Of a stretch of 64,000 nt of DNA, positions 59,625-64,000 are shown piece after piece (the first letter of the stretch is position 1; each line of letters begins with the position of its first letter). The stretch comes from Marinobacter antarcticus (GTDB lineage Bacteria; Pseudomonadota; Gammaproteobacteria; Pseudomonadales; Oleiphilaceae), in the NCBI RefSeq assembly GCF_900142385.1, contig NZ_FRAQ01000001.1, positions 620,001-684,000 of the forward strand. Direction: 5' to 3'. Position numbers and translations under genes: made by a program. Below the pieces are notes generated by a model. That model did no database searches, had not been told where the DNA came from, and saw only the letters and a program-made list of their open reading frames with translations.

Positions 59625-61106
59625 TTGTACATAAAAGTTAGTCAAAAAAACTATGTTAAAAGGTTGTTCATTACCCTGATTGCAGGCTGGTTTCTATTAG
59701 TCCTGAATCCTGCAGCCGCCCAGTCTTCAAATGATATTGGGCTGACTCAAGCCGAACGAGATTACTTAAAGGCTAAGAAAGTGGTACGTGTTTGTGTTGA
59801 TCCTGACCGCTTACCCTTTGATGGGGTGGATGAGGATAGACAACATACTGGGCTATCGAAAGATTACTTTGACATTTTTTCGCGCATGTTGGGCGTCGAA
59901 ATGGTTGTGCCAGAAGTTCAGGACTGGAATGACCTGATCAGCAAGGCCAAGAGCCGCGAATGTGATGTGGTTTCTCAGATCAACGCCAGTGAAAAGCGTA
60001 AATCTTTTCTGGATTTTACGACCCCGTATTTTTACCTGCCTTTAGCAGTTGTCACGCGTTATGACAGAATTTTTGTTGAGGAAAGCCTTGAGGGTGCCGG
60101 GACGCAGTTTGCGGTGATCAAGGGTGATATCGCGATTGATAAACTCAGGAACCGTTACCCCAGTATTGTGCTTGTTGAAGTTAAAAATAATATCCAGGCG
60201 ATGGAGCTCGTTTATGATGGAAAGGTCTTTGGCTATATCGGAGCACAAGGCGCGGTGGCCTTTGCCATTCAGTCCCTTAATCTGAATAAATTGGCGGTTA
60301 CCGGCAGTCTACCACTTCGATATGAGCTATCTGTCGCCACTCGTAATGATGAGCCGTTACTGGGTAGCGCGTTTGAAAAGGCAATTCTTCATCTTGATCC
60401 GAAAGAGGGGCAAAGTATTCGGGATAAATGGATCGCGATTACGATCGAGAAGGTGGCTGACTATACTTTGTTATGGCTGACCTTACTGGTACTGGGAACA
60501 GTGCTTGTCGTCTCCCTGTACTGGAACCATTACCTGGCCCAAGCGAACAGAAAAATTCGCGACACGCTTAATGATTTGCATAATGTGCAGGCTCAACTTA
60601 AAGATCAAAACAGGATGTTCAAACGGCAGTCGATTACTGACGCTCTCACGGGAATTTATAATCGTCTTAAGCTGGATGAAGATCTTTCTTATGCCGTCAA
60701 ACGGTCTGAACGCACGAAAAGTGAATTTTCTATCATCTTGTTGGATATCGATAACTTCAAGCAGGTGAATGACCGTTTTGGTCATCTCGTTGGGGATGAG
60801 TTACTGAAAGCATTTTCTTCTCTGTTAGTTAGTGCTATTCGTAAAAGTGATATTGTCGGGCGTTGGGGCGGTGAAGAGTTTCTTATTATCTGCCCTGATA
60901 CGGATCTGCAGGGTTGCGGGAAGCTGGCCGAACAACTGAGAAAGCGAATTGCGGAGCATGAATTTCCTGGAAAAAAGGTACTCAATGCCAGCTTAGGGGT
61001 CGCTGTTCATCAACAAGAAGAAAAAACAGACATCATGATTGCCCGCGTCGATAAAGCACTTTATCGAGCCAAGAAGCTTGGACGTAATCGCGTTGAGACT
61101 GGGTAA
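59625..61106 (+). CDS. Periplasmic-sensor diguanylate cyclase (SBP_bac_3 + GGDEF)
   Basis: 493 residues from TTG 59625 (AAGGA 5-7 bp upstream). Signal peptide LFITLIAGWFLLVLNPAAA, then a binding-protein sensor domain (VVRVCVDPDRLPFDGVDED), a membrane segment near residue 290-310 (LLWLTLLVLGTVLVVSLYW) and a GGDEF domain with the active motif GRWGGEEFLII. It should make c-di-GMP in response to a periplasmic ligand. The upstream IS3 remnant would otherwise extend the frame to 59544. Confidence 0.88.
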   Translation: MYIKVSQKNYVKRLFITLIAGWFLLVLNPAAAQSSNDIGLTQAERDYLKAKKVVRVCVDPDRLPFDGVDEDRQHTGLSKDYFDIFSRMLGVEMVVPEVQDWNDLISKAKSRECDVVSQINASEKRKSFLDFTTPYFYLPLAVVTRYDRIFVEESLEGAGTQFAVIKGDIAIDKLRNRYPSIVLVEVKNNIQAMELVYDGKVFGYIGAQGAVAFAIQSLNLNKLAVTGSLPLRYELSVATRNDEPLLGSAFEKAILHLDPKEGQSIRDKWIAITIEKVADYTLLWLTLLVLGTVLVVSLYWNHYLAQANRKIRDTLNDLHNVQAQLKDQNRMFKRQSITDALTGIYNRLKLDEDLSYAVKRSERTKSEFSIILLDIDNFKQVNDRFGHLVGDELLKAFSSLLVSAIRKSDIVGRWGGEEFLIICPDTDLQGCGKLAEQLRKRIAEHEFPGKKVLNASLGVAVHQQEEKTDIMIARVDKALYRAKKLGRNRVETG

Positions 61107-61124
61107 AAGGGCGGGGCCCAGATA

Positions 61125-61256
61125 ATGAAGGACGCCGTGAAGAAATATAAGCCAATACTCATTTTCTTTTTAATTCTTTGGAGTTCAGAATCATTTGCGG
61201 GTGAAGCAGATGTGGTTTAAGTAAACGTTAACGAAAACAGCAATATGTCCGAGGTT
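61125..61256 (+). pseudogene. Broken small secreted-protein gene
   Basis: ATG 61125 begins a signal peptide (KKYKPILIFFLILWSSESFA) then GEADVV followed by TAA, and the frame continues VNVNENSNMSEV. The HAEADVVDV-type small periplasmic family usually continues for about 90 more residues, so a stop and loss of the rest are inferred. Confidence 0.55.
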
Positions 61257-61750
61257 TAGAATTCAAAAGTGGAGTGGGTATTAATTTAGTCCGTGATTAT
61301 AATATTAGTATATGAATTCGGCATACATAATAAGCCGATCAAAGGCGAGTCTCGTACCTCGAACGCTTTAAGCTGGTGTCGAAAGCCAAGATCTATGAGC
61401 AGTGTTTAGTGCCCTTACCTCCGCAGAGCCTGAGCCATAAATCCTGAAAGTTCGGTTCATCTTGATGATTGCCGGAGCGCATACGGAGACGGCAGACTCA
61501 CAACAAATTGTCATTTATTCCATTATTTCAAGTTCTTGCCCACTTTATTTGACCTTCCCCATTACAAAAACAGCAAATGTACCTTGCGTGGCAAGTAAAG
61601 CGTCAAGCGTGTACGTTGTTTATAAATCACTCAATCTTGATACGCGTCAACGTTACAAAACCTTGCAGGCGGACAATGAGTGATGCGCATTGAACCGGTA
61701 TGCGCGTTGAATGATTTAAGGCACCGAAAGATGCCAAGGAGTGAACAGTG
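61257..61750. other. Intergenic, nothing recognised
   Basis: About 490 bp, low in coding signal and moderately AT-rich in part. It may contain decayed IS sequence around 61350-61440. A promoter for the lipoprotein gene at 61751 must lie at its 3' end. Confidence 0.4.
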
Positions 61751-64000
61751 ATGAATGTCAGGTCTAAAACAATATCAACAGCGAACCTAGGTATTAGTGC
61801 GGTCATTGCACTGCTCTTGAGCGGTTGTGATGGCGGTAGTTCATTGAACGGGACCCCGACAGGACAGGTCATTGAAGAAGCCTTCCTGACGGCGAAAGCG
61901 GTCCAGATCGGGGGCGCGACGACCGCTGTAGCGCGCGCCGACATGGGCGATACCGATTGGGCGGTCTACAACATGGCCAACCGCTTGGCAATGACCCCGA
62001 TTGAGACCACCGCCGGCGCAGTGCACGAGATTGAACTGGAGAGCTTCATTCAGGATATCCTGGTGGTTCCCTATGAGACCCGCATCTACGCTTTGGTTGC
62101 CGTCCGGGAATCCGGCATTGCGGTGGTGGATATCACCGATCCCGCTGCCATGCAGGTCCTGCATACGACCCCGGTCAATTACTATCAGGATGGCATTACT
62201 TATGCGGAGGGCGGTGGTGACCTGGTGCCCGACGTCATCATCGAAGGCCACGGTTTCATAAAGTCGCTGGAAACCGACGGTACTGACCTGTGGATTGCCG
62301 ATGAAAGCTACGGCATTCACCGCACTGCACTTGCCAATGTGATCACCGAAACACCGGTTACTGAAGACGACGGTACTCTGAAGATCGATGCAGAGGCTTT
62401 CACTCTGCAATACTCGGGAGAGCACCCATGGGGCGCGCCGGCAGACTTGCAGCTGCACGAGGATGGCAACCTGTACGCTGCGATCGGCTTCCTCGGACTG
62501 GGCATTTATAACCCTAGTACGCTGGAGCGTGTGGGCTATTACAATCTCTATACCGACGATTCTGTGACCGAGGATTGGTTCCTCGCCATGAATGTCGATA
62601 GTGAAGTACAGCCGGGCTTTATCGACCCGACCACTGGCATGCCTGACTACAACCAGGCTTCCTTCGAGATCAAGGAAGTCTGGCACGGCGATGTTGATGC
62701 CCCCACCCCGTGGGCGGACTTTGACCGCTACGGCAAGTATTACTACAAAGCGAATAAGCTTGATGTAGAAACCCTTGGGTCTGTCGGCAGCGAAAAGACT
62801 CTGGTCTACCTGGCATATGGCCTGGGGGGCCTCGTAGCGGTCGATGCAAGTGATATTAACAACATTACCTATGAAGGTTATGCTCCTGCTGTGCCGGCTC
62901 ATGGCCCCGACGAGCCCACCGGTGAGCAATCCCAGAGCCTGTTCCCCTACTTCGGGGTAGGTATGCTCAAGGAAGCCGGGGTCATTGATGTTGAAGTGGA
63001 CAAGGACAACAACCGGGTGTTTTATGCCGACCATTTTGCCGGCCTCGTTGCGCTTGATGGCGCTGATTCGCCAGGGGTCAGCTGGAAACAGGCTGGCGGA
63101 CCCTTCGACAATGATGACAACCCCCTTCTCCATTGGCCAGACTACGAGTTCGTCACGTCTTACGACATGGGCGCCTGGGACGTGGACGATAACGAGTCGC
63201 TGCCAATCTGGATGTATGGAGCCCCGAGCCTTCTGGTCACTGGTGAGGTCAGCGGTCACGGCAACAGTCTGTTCCTGATGCCCACGCCCAGCGATGCAAC
63301 CGGCGGTGTGGATGTGGTTCAGGCGACGGGAGCTGGTGGTCTCAATTTCATGGATATCGGAGCCCTGACGCCGCTTCCGCTTCCTCCTTCGTCGGATGTC
63401 GACATGGCGACTAGGTTCACGGTACCGGCCTATTTTGCCAGCACCACAGAAACCTTCGCTGACGCCGATGGTTCGCCCTCCTCGCCCCTGGCGATTGGTC
63501 ATAGCCAAGGCGTCGCAACCAGCGGACAGTACCTGTATTTGGCGGATGGGCCCCACGGCATGAGCGTATGGCAAATCGCCGACGCCAACGGCAATGCAAT
63601 GGATGAGCCGCACGTGGTCGCCAACACCGTGGTGGATGAGTACGAGGTCGACAACCCAGATGGTTCGACTGTGTACCCAACTCCCCATGCCTACAACGTC
63701 ATTCTGAGTGAAGATGACAGTCTCGCCCACGTTATGTCCCAGAGCCTCGGCTTGCGTCGGGTAGACATCAGCTCGGCGGAAGCCGGTCAGGGTGTGCCAG
63801 GTGCGCCCTTGTTGCTGACGCCGCAACCGTCGGACTTCTATGAGCACAATCTGGACTCGGGCTCGTACGGCGGCATCAAGCGCCAGGACCACGCCTATGA
63901 TGTGGATTTCCATGGCGACTATGCCGTTGTAGCAGATGGCAGCAACGGTCTGACTGTCTATGATATGACCATGAATCCGGCGGATGGCTCAGGTAGCCAT
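61751..64000 (+). CDS. LVIVD-type beta-propeller lipoprotein, 3' end outside window
   Basis: Open from ATG 61751 to the window end (about 750 residues so far). The lipobox is ALLLSGCDGG (Cys about 26). The body has repeated units such as SGIAVVDITDPAAMQVLHTT, LVAVDASDIN, GLVALDGADSP and NGLTVYDMTMNP, typical of LVIVD beta-propeller repeats. The family is exported and anchored to the outer membrane; ligand unknown. The long minus-strand frame over the same DNA (61841-63913) is an antisense shadow. Confidence 0.85.
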   Translation, partial: MNVRSKTISTANLGISAVIALLLSGCDGGSSLNGTPTGQVIEEAFLTAKAVQIGGATTAVARADMGDTDWAVYNMANRLAMTPIETTAGAVHEIELESFIQDILVVPYETRIYALVAVRESGIAVVDITDPAAMQVLHTTPVNYYQDGITYAEGGGDLVPDVIIEGHGFIKSLETDGTDLWIADESYGIHRTALANVITETPVTEDDGTLKIDAEAFTLQYSGEHPWGAPADLQLHEDGNLYAAIGFLGLGIYNPSTLERVGYYNLYTDDSVTEDWFLAMNVDSEVQPGFIDPTTGMPDYNQASFEIKEVWHGDVDAPTPWADFDRYGKYYYKANKLDVETLGSVGSEKTLVYLAYGLGGLVAVDASDINNITYEGYAPAVPAHGPDEPTGEQSQSLFPYFGVGMLKEAGVIDVEVDKDNNRVFYADHFAGLVALDGADSPGVSWKQAGGPFDNDDNPLLHWPDYEFVTSYDMGAWDVDDNESLPIWMYGAPSLLVTGEVSGHGNSLFLMPTPSDATGGVDVVQATGAGGLNFMDIGALTPLPLPPSSDVDMATRFTVPAYFASTTETFADADGSPSSPLAIGHSQGVATSGQYLYLADGPHGMSVWQIADANGNAMDEPHVVANTVVDEYEVDNPDGSTVYPTPHAYNVILSEDDSLAHVMSQSLGLRRVDISSAEAGQGVPGAPLLLTPQPSDFYEHNLDSGSYGGIKRQDHAYDVDFHGDYAVVADGSNGLTVYDMTMNPADGSGSH

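Noticed and set aside
61841..63913. 690-residue minus-strand frame
   Set aside because: Antisense to the lipoprotein gene; composition is what a GC-rich codon pattern gives on the reverse strand, and it has no family motif. The plus-strand frame has a lipobox and LVIVD repeats.

Overview
The window looks like a chromosome segment of a marine gammaproteobacterium. Marinobacter or a close relative is my best guess from the style of the NrdAB, NhaB and IntI proteins and the moderate-to-high G+C, but this is inference: no rRNA or tRNA is present to confirm it. Two large accessory systems sit either side of a short core block.

Region 1 (1-28054) is most of a Tn7-like transposon. It starts inside tnsA and runs through tnsB, tnsC and an Xre/ParS-type regulator. 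About 16 kb of cargo follows (membrane-lipid genes, a DUF748 giant, an exported PRC-barrel protein, a KaiC-like ATPase operon with a GGDEF-EAL protein, an esterase, and remnants of IS1380, IS66 and IS3). Then come tnsD and tnsE, so the usual tnsABCDE block is split by cargo. Between tnsE and the transposon end lies a small defence-like load: a lone ParS-domain protein, an AbiJ-type abortive-infection gene, and a small ORF plus a papain/C39-like cysteine-protease gene with terminator hairpins between the parts. The end carries three evenly spaced TnsB-like sites and stops 8 bp before an amidase start codon.

Region 2 (28055-38381) is core: amidase-pxpB-pxpC, nhaB, a periplasmic binding protein, a DUF3047 protein, and nrdA-nrdB preceded by a clear cobalamin riboswitch.

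Region 3 (38406 to about 59400) is a chromosomal integron. intI, with a LexA box in its promoter, faces back toward nrdB. A cassette array follows with at least a dozen recognisable attC sites from several sequence families. Cargo includes small membrane proteins, a HEPN protein, a DapA-superfamily aldolase, a LysE exporter, five type II toxin-antitoxin pairs (two against the array direction), a broken RraB-like gene and other hypotheticals. Three IS elements interrupt it: an IS3 inside an attC with a 3-bp target duplication, an IS1182-type at the end of another attC, and a second IS3-type. The distal part is decayed, with a truncated oxidoreductase fused to half an attC, gene fragments and IS scraps.

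Region 4 (59500-64000) has a binding-protein/GGDEF diguanylate cyclase, a broken small secreted-protein gene and the start of a large LVIVD-type lipoprotein that runs off the end.
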